Shown one piece after another: positions 11,164-19,506 of a stretch of 64,000 bases of DNA (position 1 is the first letter of the stretch; each line of letters starts with the position of its first letter). Below the pieces are notes generated by a model. It ran no database searches. It saw only the letters and a list, made by a program, of their open reading frames with translations, and was not told the DNA's origin. The stretch is from Marinobacter mobilis (GTDB lineage Bacteria > Pseudomonadota > Gammaproteobacteria > Pseudomonadales > Oleiphilaceae). A program made the translations under genes and the position numbers. Location: positions 186,001 to 250,000 of the forward strand of contig NZ_FNNE01000006.1 of NCBI RefSeq assembly GCF_900106945.1. The letters are read 5' to 3'.

Positions 11164-11192
11164 ATTCTATAGGAAACCGTGCTGAAAGTTAA
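11164..11192 (-). promoter_or_regulatory. Probable acnB promoter
   Basis: On the minus strand TTAACT (11192-11187), a 17-base spacer and TAGAAT (11169-11164) resemble a sigma-70 promoter. It would give a leader of about 120 bases. Confidence 0.5.
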
Positions 11193-11227
11193 GCTGGCCA
11201 GTGGTCTAAAGCCGTTTGTCAATCGTG

Positions 11228-11233
11228 TATAAT
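11228..11233 (+). promoter_or_regulatory. Consensus -10 box upstream of miaE
   Basis: TATAAT 36 bases before the miaE ATG matches the -10 consensus exactly, but no good -35 is seen at the right distance. Likely the miaE promoter. Confidence 0.5.
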
Positions 11234-11268
11234 CGCGTCCTACTTTAATTGACGGTCCCACGATACCC

Positions 11269-11904
11269 ATGACATCCGCCCTTGATGCCATCCATGAATT
11301 CCTTCCCTGCCGCACCCCGCAACGGTGGATCGAGAACGCCCTGGCCAACCAGGACCTGATGCTGATCGATCATGCCCACTGCGAAAAGAAGGCAGCGTCC
11401 ACCGCCTTGAGTCTGATGTATCGCTATGTCGACAATACCAGCCTGCTCAACAAGATGTCGCGACTGGCGCGGGAGGAGTTGCGTCATTTCGAGCAGGTAC
11501 TGGCGATTATGAAAAAGCGCGGGGTGACCTACGATCACCTGACCCCGTCCCGATACGCTGCGGGATTGCGCAAGGAGGTGAGGGCAGAAGACCCGGGCAA
11601 GCTGGTGGATGTGTTGATTGTCGGGGCGATTATCGAGGCACGCTCCTGCGAGCGCTTTGCGGCGCTGGCACCGCATCTGGATGACAGGCTGGCGGAGTTC
11701 TACAACAGCTTGCTCAAATCCGAGGCTCGTCACTATCAGGATTATCTCGCGCTGGCCGAGCAGGCAACGCGAGAGCCCATCGATGACCGTATTGCGACCT
11801 TTCTGGCGATTGAGCAGGCGCTGATCGAGACGCCTGACACCGAGTTCCGCTTTCACAGCGGGCCCGTCCCGGCAGTGGCTGAAGGGCTCCAGCAGGGCGT
11901 TTAA
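11269..11904 (+). CDS. miaE: tRNA-(ms2io6A37) hydroxylase MiaE
   Basis: Non-haem di-iron monooxygenase that hydroxylates the isopentenyl group of the modified adenosine at tRNA position 37. The 211-residue length matches the family. The ferritin-like four-helix bundle ligands are visible: HCEKKAASTALSLM, EELRHFEQVL, EARSCERF and SEARHYQDYL provide the Glu and Glu-x-x-His pairs. It stands alone, divergent from acnB. No clear terminator follows. Confidence 0.93.
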   Translation: MTSALDAIHEFLPCRTPQRWIENALANQDLMLIDHAHCEKKAASTALSLMYRYVDNTSLLNKMSRLAREELRHFEQVLAIMKKRGVTYDHLTPSRYAAGLRKEVRAEDPGKLVDVLIVGAIIEARSCERFAALAPHLDDRLAEFYNSLLKSEARHYQDYLALAEQATREPIDDRIATFLAIEQALIETPDTEFRFHSGPVPAVAEGLQQGV

Positions 11905-12006
11905 TCTGGCCTCAGAGGCAGGTTTTTCGGGTCAGTTGGCCGGTATAGACTGGACGGAATGCTAGACTGTAACTTACGGGTTGTCGGAATTCTGTATGGG
12001 TGATGG

Positions 12007-12837
12007 ATGGGGATAAGCCTGAAGTATTTCGGGATGGGGGTGTGCCTGCTGGGCATGGGGGTGCTGGGCACGCCCGTGTTCGCGGACTGTTCAAAGACTC
12101 TGGTAGTTAACCAGGCGACTTGGGAGCCCTACATGTACCGGGATGACTCCGGCAACCTGAAGGGATTCGATTATGAGCTGGTCAGGTCTGTTCTTGATCT
12201 GGCCGGGTGTGATTATGTCTTCGTTGAGCACCCCTCAAAGCGTGCCCTGGTTGATCTTCAGGAAGGTACCGTTGATCTGGTTGCCGGAGCGTCGATAACG
12301 GATGAACGCAGGCGCTTTGGCCGCTTCACCCGCGAATACCGGCAGGAACGGATTGAATTAATTATCCGTGCGGACGATCAGGATCACTTTCCGGCCGCGA
12401 GCCTTCAACAGTTTATTTCTGAGTTCCCGGTGGTACTCGGGGCGGTGAACGGTGGGTATTACGGGCCCGAGTACGACGCCCTCGACAGTGGGGGGCTGGT
12501 GGATCGTGGTCGGCTGATTCTGGTCCGCAACACCGAACAGCTGATCAGCATGCTGACCCTGGGGCGTATTGATGCCATTGTCGGTGACGTTGTCAGCATT
12601 TATCGTGTAGCCGTTACGCTGGGGCACGCCGACAGCATCGCCCTCCATGGTCTTCACCTGAACGCCGATCCCGTCCATTTGATGCTGAGTCGAAAGTCCA
12701 CAACCCAGGCTGACCGGGATGCCATTGACGACGCAATTGATGAGTTCCTGTCCTCTGAGGCATACCGCGCGTTGCTGGCGCGCTATGGCCTGGAAGTATT
12801 GGGTGTCGGAGTGATGGCCGAAGACAACAATGATTGA
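12007..12837 (+). CDS. Periplasmic solute-binding protein, family 3 (orphan)
   Basis: 276-residue protein of the bacterial extracellular solute-binding family 3 (amino-acid type). A signal peptide (about residues 1-26, with cleavage likely at VFA-DCS) precedes LVVNQATWEPYMYRDDSG and LKGFDYELVRSVLDLAGCDY, the characteristic first lobe, then VDLVAGASITDERR. No lipobox is seen, so it should be soluble in the periplasm. There is no ABC permease or ATPase nearby, so it may be a stand-alone sensor or partner of a distant transporter; the ligand cannot be told. It is convergent with the LysR gene. Confidence 0.8.
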   Translation: MGISLKYFGMGVCLLGMGVLGTPVFADCSKTLVVNQATWEPYMYRDDSGNLKGFDYELVRSVLDLAGCDYVFVEHPSKRALVDLQEGTVDLVAGASITDERRRFGRFTREYRQERIELIIRADDQDHFPAASLQQFISEFPVVLGAVNGGYYGPEYDALDSGGLVDRGRLILVRNTEQLISMLTLGRIDAIVGDVVSIYRVAVTLGHADSIALHGLHLNADPVHLMLSRKSTTQADRDAIDDAIDEFLSSEAYRALLARYGLEVLGVGVMAEDNND

Positions 12838-12868
12838 TTGCTTTTGGTAGCCCTGGTATCGGTCCGCG

Positions 12869-13750
12869 TTACAGCTCCCTGCAGAGGTCCATCCAGCGAT
12901 CGATGCCCGCGCTGCGGTACTTCTGTTTATGCAGGATAAAGTAAAACTGGCGGTCCAGTTGCCGGTGCGACGGGACGGGTAGTGGCACCAGGCTGCCGCG
13001 GCGGAAGGCATCGGCAAGACAGACCCGTGACAGGCAGCCAATCCCCAGCCCGGCTTCTACCGCGCGCTTGATCGCTTCGGTGTGTTCCAGTTCCAGCAAT
13101 ATCTGCATGTCCGGCAAGATGCCGTGCATTGCCCGCTCCGTAGTTTGGCGGGTGCCAGAGCCAGGTTCCCGCATGATCCAGGTCGCCTGCTTCAGGTCTT
13201 CGTCAGTGAGTGTTTCCCGATTGGCCAAGGGATGCCCGGGCGCACAAAACACCACCAGCTCGTCAGCCAACCAGGGAATCACTTCCAGCTCGGGGGACTG
13301 CAGTTCACCCTCAATCAGCCCGATATCCAGCTCGAAATCAATCACCCGTTGCGCGATGGTGCGGGTGTTGGCCACTTCAAGGGAGACCCGGGGCTGGGTT
13401 TCGGATTTCATGTAATCGGCCATGATGCCAACGGCAAGGTAGTTGCCGATGGTCAGGGTGGCGCCCACCTTGAGGGCGCCTACTTCGGTATGCTTGGCCA
13501 GGGCCTGTTCCAGTTCTCCGGCCTGAGCCAGCAAGGCTTCCACTTTTGGACGGAATAGCCGGCCCAGTTCATTCAGTTGCAGGCGTTTGCCAACGCGATC
13601 GAAAAGCTGAATATCGAATTGGCTTTCCAGTTCCTTCAGTGCGCTGCTGGCTGCCGATTGAGACATGGCAAGGGATTCGGCCGCCTTGGTGATGTTCTGG
13701 AAATGGGCGGCGGCAAGGAAGACTTCAAGCTGGCGAAAGCTGCATCTCAT
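12869..13750 (-). CDS. LysR family regulator divergent from fpr (FinR-like)
   Basis: 293-residue LysR-type regulator. The N-terminal winged helix (residues 1-62: FRQLEVFLAAAHFQNITKAA, MSQSAASSALKELE, FDRVGKRLQLNELG) is followed by the periplasmic-binding-like sensing domain with GALKVGATLTIGNYL at about residues 91-105. It is transcribed away from ferredoxin-NADP reductase, with 113 bases between the start codons. In Pseudomonas a LysR regulator in this position, FinR, activates fpr under redox or iron stress; that role is inferred here from the arrangement. The ribosome binding site before ATG 13750 is weak. Confidence 0.85.
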   Translation of the reverse strand: MRCSFRQLEVFLAAAHFQNITKAAESLAMSQSAASSALKELESQFDIQLFDRVGKRLQLNELGRLFRPKVEALLAQAGELEQALAKHTEVGALKVGATLTIGNYLAVGIMADYMKSETQPRVSLEVANTRTIAQRVIDFELDIGLIEGELQSPELEVIPWLADELVVFCAPGHPLANRETLTDEDLKQATWIMREPGSGTRQTTERAMHGILPDMQILLELEHTEAIKRAVEAGLGIGCLSRVCLADAFRRGSLVPLPVPSHRQLDRQFYFILHKQKYRSAGIDRWMDLCREL

Positions 13751-13800
13751 AATCGATTAATCCGAATAAGGTTATGAAAATATCCCATTTTGTCGATAGG

Positions 13801-13815
13801 TTACCCCTGGGGTAA
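13801..13815. promoter_or_regulatory. Perfect 15-bp palindrome, probable LysR operator
   Basis: TTACCCCTGGGGTAA lies almost midway between the divergent LysR and fpr start codons (50 and 48 bases away). Its inner 13 bases fit T-N11-A with dyad symmetry, the general LysR box. A second pair, GGTTACC (13799-13805) and GGTAACC (13836-13842), repeats the outer half-site toward fpr, as expected for a regulatory plus an activation site. Confidence 0.65.
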
Positions 13816-13863
13816 GATGCTTGCAATCTTCATTTGGTAACCATCTAAGTTACGGGCGAGACC

Positions 13864-14634
13864 ATGAGCAATCTGATGAAAGAAACCGTCACCAGCGTCC
13901 ATCACTGGAACGACACCCTGTTCAGCTTCAAGACCAGCAGGGATCCGGGGTTTCGGTTCAAGAACGGACACTTCGTGATGATCGGGCTGGAAACGGATGG
14001 TAAGCCGCTGATGCGTGCCTATAGCATCGCCAGCGCCAATTACGAGGAAGAGCTCGAGTTCTTCTCCATCAAGGTTCAGGACGGCCCGCTGACCTCACGC
14101 CTTCAGAAAATCAGCGTCGGTGACCAGATTCTGGTTAGCCGCAAGCCCACGGGTACGTTGATCCTGGATAACCTGCTTCCGGGCAAGAACCTGTGGCTGA
14201 TCAGCACCGGTACCGGGCTGGCGCCGTTCATGAGTATTATCAAGGATCCGGAAGTGTATGATGCTTTCGATAAGGTAATCCTGACTCACGGTGTCCGTTA
14301 CGTCAGCGAGCTGGCGTACCAGCAGGAAATTACTGATCTGCCGGAAAACGAGTTCTTTGGTGAAATGGTGCAGGGTAAGTTGTTGTACTACCCGACGGTC
14401 ACTCGCGAAGATTTTCGTAATCAGGGCCGCCTGACCGATGCCATGGAAAACGGCAAGCTGGCCCGGGATCTGGGGCTGCCTCAGCTGGACCCGGAAAACG
14501 ATCGTTTCATGATCTGCGGTAGCCCAAGCATGCTGAAGGATACTTGCGCGATCCTAAACGACATGGGCTTTGAAGAAGCGCGCCAGGGCAATATGGGGCA
14601 CTATGTCATCGAGCGGGCCTTCGTGGAGCAATAA
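13864..14634 (+). CDS. fpr: Ferredoxin/flavodoxin-NADP+ reductase
   Basis: FAD enzyme that moves electrons between NADPH and ferredoxin or flavodoxin in oxidative-stress defence and iron-sulfur supply. The 256-residue protein has the FAD-binding RAYSIAS motif (residues 51-57), the NADP-binding STGTGLAPF (114-122), CGSPSML near 219-225, and the C-terminal ERAFVEQ extension typical of the Azotobacter/Pseudomonas subclass I enzymes. The divergent LysR gene and the palindrome between them suggest inducible control. A terminator hairpin follows at 14686. Confidence 0.95.
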   Translation: MSNLMKETVTSVHHWNDTLFSFKTSRDPGFRFKNGHFVMIGLETDGKPLMRAYSIASANYEEELEFFSIKVQDGPLTSRLQKISVGDQILVSRKPTGTLILDNLLPGKNLWLISTGTGLAPFMSIIKDPEVYDAFDKVILTHGVRYVSELAYQQEITDLPENEFFGEMVQGKLLYYPTVTREDFRNQGRLTDAMENGKLARDLGLPQLDPENDRFMICGSPSMLKDTCAILNDMGFEEARQGNMGHYVIERAFVEQ

Positions 14635-14685
14635 GCCGCCCATTACCGCTGTCCGGTAATTTCCCCTGTAAATGGGGTACCCTGA

Positions 14686-14716
14686 AACCCCAAAGTCGCA
14701 AGGCTTTGGGGTTTTT
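14686..14716 (+). terminator. Rho-independent terminator of fpr
   Basis: AACCCCAAAG (14686-14695) pairs with CTTTGGGGTT (14704-14713) around an 8-base loop, then a T run to 14716. The open frame of the next gene extends into this hairpin, which argues that its true start is further downstream. Confidence 0.85.
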
Positions 14717-14747
14717 GTTGTATCAGGGGCTCATCAAGTGTGCGCAC

Positions 14748-14762
14748 AAGGAGGTCGATCTG
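14748..14762 (+). promoter_or_regulatory. Strong ribosome binding site before a CTG codon
   Basis: AAGGAGG (14748-14754) is a near-perfect Shine-Dalgarno sequence, 5 bases before in-frame CTG 14760. No ATG, GTG or TTG lies at a fitting distance, so CTG is the proposed start of the following gene. Confidence 0.6.
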
Positions 14763-15500
14763 AACGCAACTCTGTATCTGTGTCCCGGGCTGCTGCTGGT
14801 CACGGGTGAAGCACTGGATGCCGGAGTACACAGTCATCATGCCCTGCAGGTGGTCTGGCCTGTGGGTGTTTGTGAGCTGGCGCTGGCGGGCGTGGTTGAG
14901 ACGGCCCCGGTGGTTCTTGCAGCAGGTGTTGAGCATCGTTTGACGATGTCGCAGGGGCTGGTGATGCTGGTGGAGCCCCAGTCTGACTGGGGGGAAAGGC
15001 TTGCAGAGTATCTCGACGGCCAAGACGTTCGGCAGCTTGTGGGGTTGCCTGATCTGGTGAGCGTTCTTGATGACGAGGAGGATCTTGTCGCCGTGTTGCG
15101 CAGTCTGGCGAATGCTCTGGAGTGGTCGGCATGGGAAGGTGCGGGGCAGAGCTCCGGTGCGCCCGCTGATGGGCGGATTGCCCGTTTACTGGAGCGGCTG
15201 GATGGCTGTTTTCGTGATCAATGCGTTAAGCCCGACCATTGGCGGGCGTCGGAAGTTGCGGCATGGCTGAACCTTTCGGAAAGCCGGTTCCTGCATCTGT
15301 TTCGCGAGCAGATGGGCATCGCCTGGCGCCCCTATCTGCTATGGCGTCGTTTGCTGTGCGCCGTTAATTCGATGAGTGGTGGCCGCAGTGCCACCGAGGC
15401 GGCCCACGAAGCGGGCTTTTCGGACAGTGCGCACCTGAGCCGTACCTTCAGCAAGTCTTTTGGTCTTTCCATTCGCGAGGCGCTGGCCATATTCCGCTGA
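14760..15500 (+). CDS. AraC family transcriptional regulator (probable CTG start)
   Basis: About 246 residues. The C-terminal AraC-type domain is clear (about residues 150-246: WRASEVAAWLNLSESRFLHLFREQ, then the second helix-turn-helix with EAAHEAGFSDSAHLSRTFSKSFG). The N-terminal part is a short cupin-like sensing domain (LYLCPGLLLVTGEALDAG, HSHHALQVVW). In-frame TTG codons at 14706, 14715 and 14718 lie inside or beside the fpr terminator and have no ribosome binding site, whereas AAGGAGG stands 5 bases before CTG 14760. The regulated genes are unknown; the transglutaminase-like gene follows after 73 bases. Confidence 0.75.
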   Translation: MNATLYLCPGLLLVTGEALDAGVHSHHALQVVWPVGVCELALAGVVETAPVVLAAGVEHRLTMSQGLVMLVEPQSDWGERLAEYLDGQDVRQLVGLPDLVSVLDDEEDLVAVLRSLANALEWSAWEGAGQSSGAPADGRIARLLERLDGCFRDQCVKPDHWRASEVAAWLNLSESRFLHLFREQMGIAWRPYLLWRRLLCAVNSMSGGRSATEAAHEAGFSDSAHLSRTFSKSFGLSIREALAIFR

Positions 15501-15573
15501 CATAGCCGGTTTATTCAAGTCTCCACCCTGGGGAGTTCTTATGCTTTGATAAAACAGAGCGAGGAGACTATCG

Positions 15574-16290
15574 ATGTCGGCATCAATGGAAAGCTATCTG
15601 AAACCAACGCCCATGCTGGACTTCCGGCATCCGCAGATCCAGCAGCTGGTTCGGGAGCGGGGCTGGGGTGGCCGGCCTGACGACGAGATGGCCAGGGACA
15701 TCTACGAGTTTGTGCGGGATGAGATCGCGTTCGGCTATAACCGCGATGACACCCTCAGCGCCAGCGAAGTGCTGAGGGACGGTTATGGACAGTGCAATAC
15801 CAAGGGTACGTTATTGATGGCCTTGCTTCGGGCGGCAGGCATTCCGGCGAGGTTTCACGGCTTTACCATCTACAACGACTTGCAGAAGGGTGCAATTCCT
15901 GGCTACCTGTTTGTCTTGGCGCCAGACCGTATCATTCATAGCTGGGTTGAGATCTGGATCGGTGGACGTTGGCTGGAAATTGAAGGTTACATCATCGACA
16001 AGGCCTACCTTAGGCAGGTGCAGAAGCGATTCGCTGACCAGTGTGAGTCCTTCAGCGGCTATGGCGTAGCAACCCGCTGCCTGCAAGCGCCGGACAACGA
16101 ATGGACCGGGGCCAATACCTACATCCAGAAAGAGGGGATCGCTGACGATTTCGGGGTGTTCAGTCAGCCGGATGACTTTTACCGGGCGCAGGGCAGTAAT
16201 CTGTCCGGTGTGCGCCGCTGGCTGTTTCGTTATCTGTTCCGGCACCTGATGAACTGGAATGTGAGGGGGATAAGGGCGCGGGGGATCTAA
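15574..16290 (+). CDS. Transglutaminase-like domain protein
   Basis: 238-residue protein with a papain-like transglutaminase core: YGQCNTKGTLLMALLRAAGIPAR carries the nucleophile Cys74, and HSWVEIW supplies His122. The third catalytic acid is probably within LEIEGYIID (residues 134-142) but is not certain. There is no signal peptide or membrane segment, so it is probably cytoplasmic. Relatives act as peptidases or amidases of unknown substrate. GAGGAG about 9 bases before ATG 15574 is a good ribosome binding site. It follows the AraC gene on the same strand and may be its target. Confidence 0.75.
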   Translation: MSASMESYLKPTPMLDFRHPQIQQLVRERGWGGRPDDEMARDIYEFVRDEIAFGYNRDDTLSASEVLRDGYGQCNTKGTLLMALLRAAGIPARFHGFTIYNDLQKGAIPGYLFVLAPDRIIHSWVEIWIGGRWLEIEGYIIDKAYLRQVQKRFADQCESFSGYGVATRCLQAPDNEWTGANTYIQKEGIADDFGVFSQPDDFYRAQGSNLSGVRRWLFRYLFRHLMNWNVRGIRARGI

Positions 16291-16291
16291 A

Positions 16292-16330
16292 TAAAAAAGG
16301 ACAAGGCCAGCCGCAACGGTGACCCTGTCC
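16292..16330 (-). terminator. Rho-independent terminator of ppiB-lpxH
   Basis: On the minus strand GGACAGGG pairs with CCTTGTCC (one G-U pair), with an inner CCG/CGG stem, followed by six T (16298-16293). Located just after the lpxH stop. Confidence 0.6.
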
Positions 16331-16336
16331 CGTCTG

Positions 16337-17065
16337 TCACTGCAGTGGTGCCTGATTGAGCTCGGGCTCACTGCCGGGTTGAACCCTGACCCACCAGATG
16401 CCCTTGTCCCAGTCACCAAGCACGATGCGTTTGGCTAACTGGCCGCCGGCTTCCAGTTCGTGGACAGCTGGACGATGGGTGTGGCCATGTATCAGGCGTT
16501 GCACGCCCTGATCCTCCATGACTCTGACCACTTCCTCCGGTGTCACGTCCATGATGGCCATTTCCTTGCCCTTGTTCTTCGCCATACTGATTTCACGAAG
16601 CTGGCGCGCGGTGGTCTGGCGATCAGCCAGGGGCCGCTTGAGGAACATGTCTTGCCACTGCCGGTTGCGCATGGTGGTGCGGAACTTCTGATATTCCACG
16701 TCGGCAGTACACAGGCTGTCGCCATGCATCAGCAGGGTGGGGGTGCCATACATGTCTACCACCGTGGGATCGTCAAGCAGGGTGGCGCCAACACGCTCGC
16801 AGAAGTCCTCGCCGATCAGGAAATCACGGTTGCCGTGCATCAGGAACAGTGCGGTGCCACTGGCACTGACCGCCTTCAGGGCCGAGGCCACCTCATCCTG
16901 CAATGGGGTGTGTTCATCGTCGCCGATCCAGGCTTCGAAAAAATCCCCGAGGATGTACAGCTGGTCGATGCCGCGGGCTTTCTGCTCGAGGAAGTTCAGG
17001 AACGCCCGGGTAATGTCCGGGCGTGCTTCCTCAAGGTGCAGGTCGGAGATGAGCAGCGTGGTCAC
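16337..17065 (-). CDS. lpxH: UDP-2,3-diacylglucosamine pyrophosphatase
   Basis: Calcineurin-like metallophosphoesterase that hydrolyses UDP-2,3-diacylglucosamine to lipid X in lipid A synthesis, at the inner membrane surface. The 242-residue protein has the metal-binding motifs in order: SDLHLEE (Asp8, His10), [20 protein letters not shown], and the C-terminal [10 protein letters not shown]. Its ATG overlaps the ppiB TGA by 4 bases, so the two genes are coupled, as in Pseudomonas. Confidence 0.95.
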   Translation of the reverse strand: MTTLLISDLHLEEARPDITRAFLNFLEQKARGIDQLYILGDFFEAWIGDDEHTPLQDEVASALKAVSASGTALFLMHGNRDFLIGEDFCERVGATLLDDPTVVDMYGTPTLLMHGDSLCTADVEYQKFRTTMRNRQWQDMFLKRPLADRQTTARQLREISMAKNKGKEMAIMDVTPEEVVRVMEDQGVQRLIHGHTHRPAVHELEAGGQLAKRIVLGDWDKGIWWVRVQPGSEPELNQAPLQ

Positions 17066-17571
17066 GCTGCGCCTCCATCCTCCAGAATTTCGACCTTCTC
17101 GATCACCACGTCATCCGCGGGAACGTCCTGATGGCCGGCGCGCATAGTGGTGCGCACGGCGCGGATCTGATTGACGGTATCCATGCCATCAACCACCTTG
17201 CCGAATACACAGTAGCCCCAGCCTTCGGCTGTTTCAGCGGTGTGATCCAGAAAGCCGTTGTCCTGAACGTTGATAAAGAACTGGGCGGTGGCGGAGTGCG
17301 GATCCATGGTGCGCGCCATGGCGATGGTGCCGGTCATGTTGCTGAGGCCGTTGTTGGCTTCGTTCTTGATCGGCTCGCGGGTTTTTCGCGGCTGCATGCC
17401 AGGCTCGAAGCCGCCGCCCTGGATCATGAAGTTGCCGATCACGCGGTGGAAGATCAGGCCGTCGTAGAAGCCGTCACGAACGTATTGCTCGAAGTTCTTT
17501 GCGGTTTCCGGAGCTTTCTCGTGGTCGAGTTCGATCTTGATGGCGCCGTGATTGGTAGTCAGCAGAATCAT
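17062..17571 (-). CDS. ppiB: Peptidyl-prolyl cis-trans isomerase B (cyclophilin)
   Basis: Cytoplasmic cyclophilin, 169 residues, without signal peptide. Family motifs [15 protein letters not shown] and [15 protein letters not shown] are present, including the arginine and phenylalanine of the active site, and [15 protein letters not shown] near the C-terminus. First gene of a two-gene unit with lpxH. The leader holds a possible TACAAT -10 on the minus strand but no clear -35. Confidence 0.95.
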   Translation of the reverse strand: MILLTTNHGAIKIELDHEKAPETAKNFEQYVRDGFYDGLIFHRVIGNFMIQGGGFEPGMQPRKTREPIKNEANNGLSNMTGTIAMARTMDPHSATAQFFINVQDNGFLDHTAETAEGWGYCVFGKVVDGMDTVNQIRAVRTTMRAGHQDVPADDVVIEKVEILEDGGAA

Positions 17572-17758
17572 TGAGGGGTTCCTGTAGCGGTTAAACGTAA
17601 AGTCAGTGATTGTAGAAGTACAACAGAAAGTCGCTATTGTACGTAAGAGTTAGCCGCAGTGCATGATCAATGCGTTGAACCGTTGCGGCGTTCCGAAAAA
17701 CTCCCGGTTATTGCGGGGCTCGTTAATGTAATGGGGTTATTCGTGGCATCTGAATGCG

Positions 17759-17764
17759 TATAAT
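17759..17764 (+). promoter_or_regulatory. Consensus -10 box upstream of glnS
   Basis: TATAAT 38 bases before the glnS ATG; the -35 region (TTATTC, 16-base spacer) is weak. The rest of the 230-base ppiB-glnS gap shows nothing else clear. Confidence 0.5.
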
Positions 17765-17802
17765 GCGTCCTTTAAATCAACGTTCCACTTAATTGAGATC
17801 GT

Positions 17803-19485
17803 ATGAGCGCCGATTCCAAGAAAGCCCACAACTTTATTGAAAGCCTGATCAAGGACGAAATCAGCAGTGGCAAGCACACTGGCAAGGTGGTGACCCGTTT
17901 TCCGCCCGAGCCCAATGGTTATCTGCACGTTGGCCATGCCAAATCCATCTGTCTGAACTTTGGTATTGCCGATACCTTCGGCGGTGAGTGTAATCTCCGG
18001 TTTGACGATACCAATCCCGAGAAAGAGTCTCAGGAATACATCGATGCCATTCGCCAGGATGTGCAGTGGCTGGGCTACGAGTGGGCCGGTGAGGTGCGTT
18101 ATGCCTCCGACTATTTTGATGCCATCTACGGCTATGCAGTGGAACTGATTGAAAAGGGCAAGGCTTATGTGTGCTCACTGACAGCGGAGCAGATGGCTGA
18201 GTATCGTGGCAACCTGAAAGAACCGGGGCGTAACAGCCCGGATCGCGACCGTCCGGTTGAAGAGAACCTGAAGCTGTTCCAGGATATGCGCGACGGCAAG
18301 TACCAAAACGGTGAGCTCGTTCTGCGTGCGAAGATCGACATGGCTTCGCCGAATATGAACCTGCGTGATCCGATCCTGTACCGTATCCGTTATGCGGAGC
18401 ATCACCAGACCGGTGACAAGTGGTGCATCTACCCGATGTACGACTTCACCCACCCGATTTCCGATGCCATGGAGGGGATTACCCACTCCCTCTGTACGCT
18501 GGAATTTGAAGATCACCGCCCCCTGTACGACTGGGTGCTGGACAACATCACGCCACCGGCACGGCCGCACCAGACCGAGTTCGCCCGGCTCAACCTCAAT
18601 TACACCATCACCAGTAAGCGCAAGCTCAAGCGCCTCGTGGATGAAGGGTTTGTGGATGGCTGGAATGATCCCCGTATGCCAACCATCTCCGGCATGCGTC
18701 ACCGCGGCTACACCCCGAAATCGATCCGTACCTTCTGTGACATGATTGGTGTGAATAAGGCGGGCGGTACCGTTGACGTGGGCATGTTGGAATTTGCCAT
18801 TCGCGAAGACCTTAATACGCGTGCACCCCGGGCCATGTGTGTGATGCGTCCGCTCAAGGTGACCCTGACCAATTACCCGGAAGGCCAGAGTGAAACACTG
18901 ACCCTGCCGGTGCACCCGCAGAACGAAGAGATGGGAACCCGGGAAGTGCCGTGGACCCGAACGCTCTACATTGATCGCGACGACTTTGTGGAAGAGCCGC
19001 CGCGCAAATGGAAACGGTTGGCGCCGGATCAGGCGGTGCGCCTCCGTGGCGGTTACGTGATGACCTGCCGGGAAGTGGTGCGCGATGGTGACGGAAACAT
19101 TGTCGAGCTCAAGTGTGAGTATGATCCGAAGACGCTTGGGGTGAACCCGGAAGGCTACAAGCCCAACGGTGTCATTCACTGGGTATCGGAAAGCGACAGT
19201 GTGGAGGCGGACATCAATCTGTACGACCGCCTGTTCAACCACGAATCGCCGGACAGTGACAAGGACGGGGATTTTGTTGATCACCTCAACCCGGAGTCGC
19301 TGACCCGCCTGACGGGCGCCCGGGTCGAGAAGAGCCTTGCCCAGCCGCGAACCGATCTGCCGTATCAGTTCGAGCGTGAAGGGTACTTCTTCTTCGATGA
19401 AAGCGCTTCAGACGCCGGCAAGCTGGTCTTCAATCGCACCGTTACGCTCAGGGATTCCTGGGCCGGCGCCCAAAACAAATCCTGA
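17803..19485 (+). CDS. glnS: Glutaminyl-tRNA synthetase
   Basis: Class I aminoacyl-tRNA synthetase that charges tRNA-Gln directly; its presence means Gln-tRNA need not be made by transamidation. The 560-residue protein has the HIGH-type motif in [12 protein letters not shown] (about residues 34-45), the KMSKS-equivalent ITSKRKL (about 268-274), and the C-terminal anticodon-binding beta-barrels. Length matches E. coli GlnRS (554). cysS starts 21 bases downstream, so they form an operon. Confidence 0.97.
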   Translation: MSADSKKAHNFIESLIKDEISSGKHTGKVVTRFPPEPNGYLHVGHAKSICLNFGIADTFGGECNLRFDDTNPEKESQEYIDAIRQDVQWLGYEWAGEVRYASDYFDAIYGYAVELIEKGKAYVCSLTAEQMAEYRGNLKEPGRNSPDRDRPVEENLKLFQDMRDGKYQNGELVLRAKIDMASPNMNLRDPILYRIRYAEHHQTGDKWCIYPMYDFTHPISDAMEGITHSLCTLEFEDHRPLYDWVLDNITPPARPHQTEFARLNLNYTITSKRKLKRLVDEGFVDGWNDPRMPTISGMRHRGYTPKSIRTFCDMIGVNKAGGTVDVGMLEFAIREDLNTRAPRAMCVMRPLKVTLTNYPEGQSETLTLPVHPQNEEMGTREVPWTRTLYIDRDDFVEEPPRKWKRLAPDQAVRLRGGYVMTCREVVRDGDGNIVELKCEYDPKTLGVNPEGYKPNGVIHWVSESDSVEADINLYDRLFNHESPDSDKDGDFVDHLNPESLTRLTGARVEKSLAQPRTDLPYQFEREGYFFFDESASDAGKLVFNRTVTLRDSWAGAQNKS

Positions 19486-19506
19486 TTGCCCGAATAGGCC
19501 GATATA

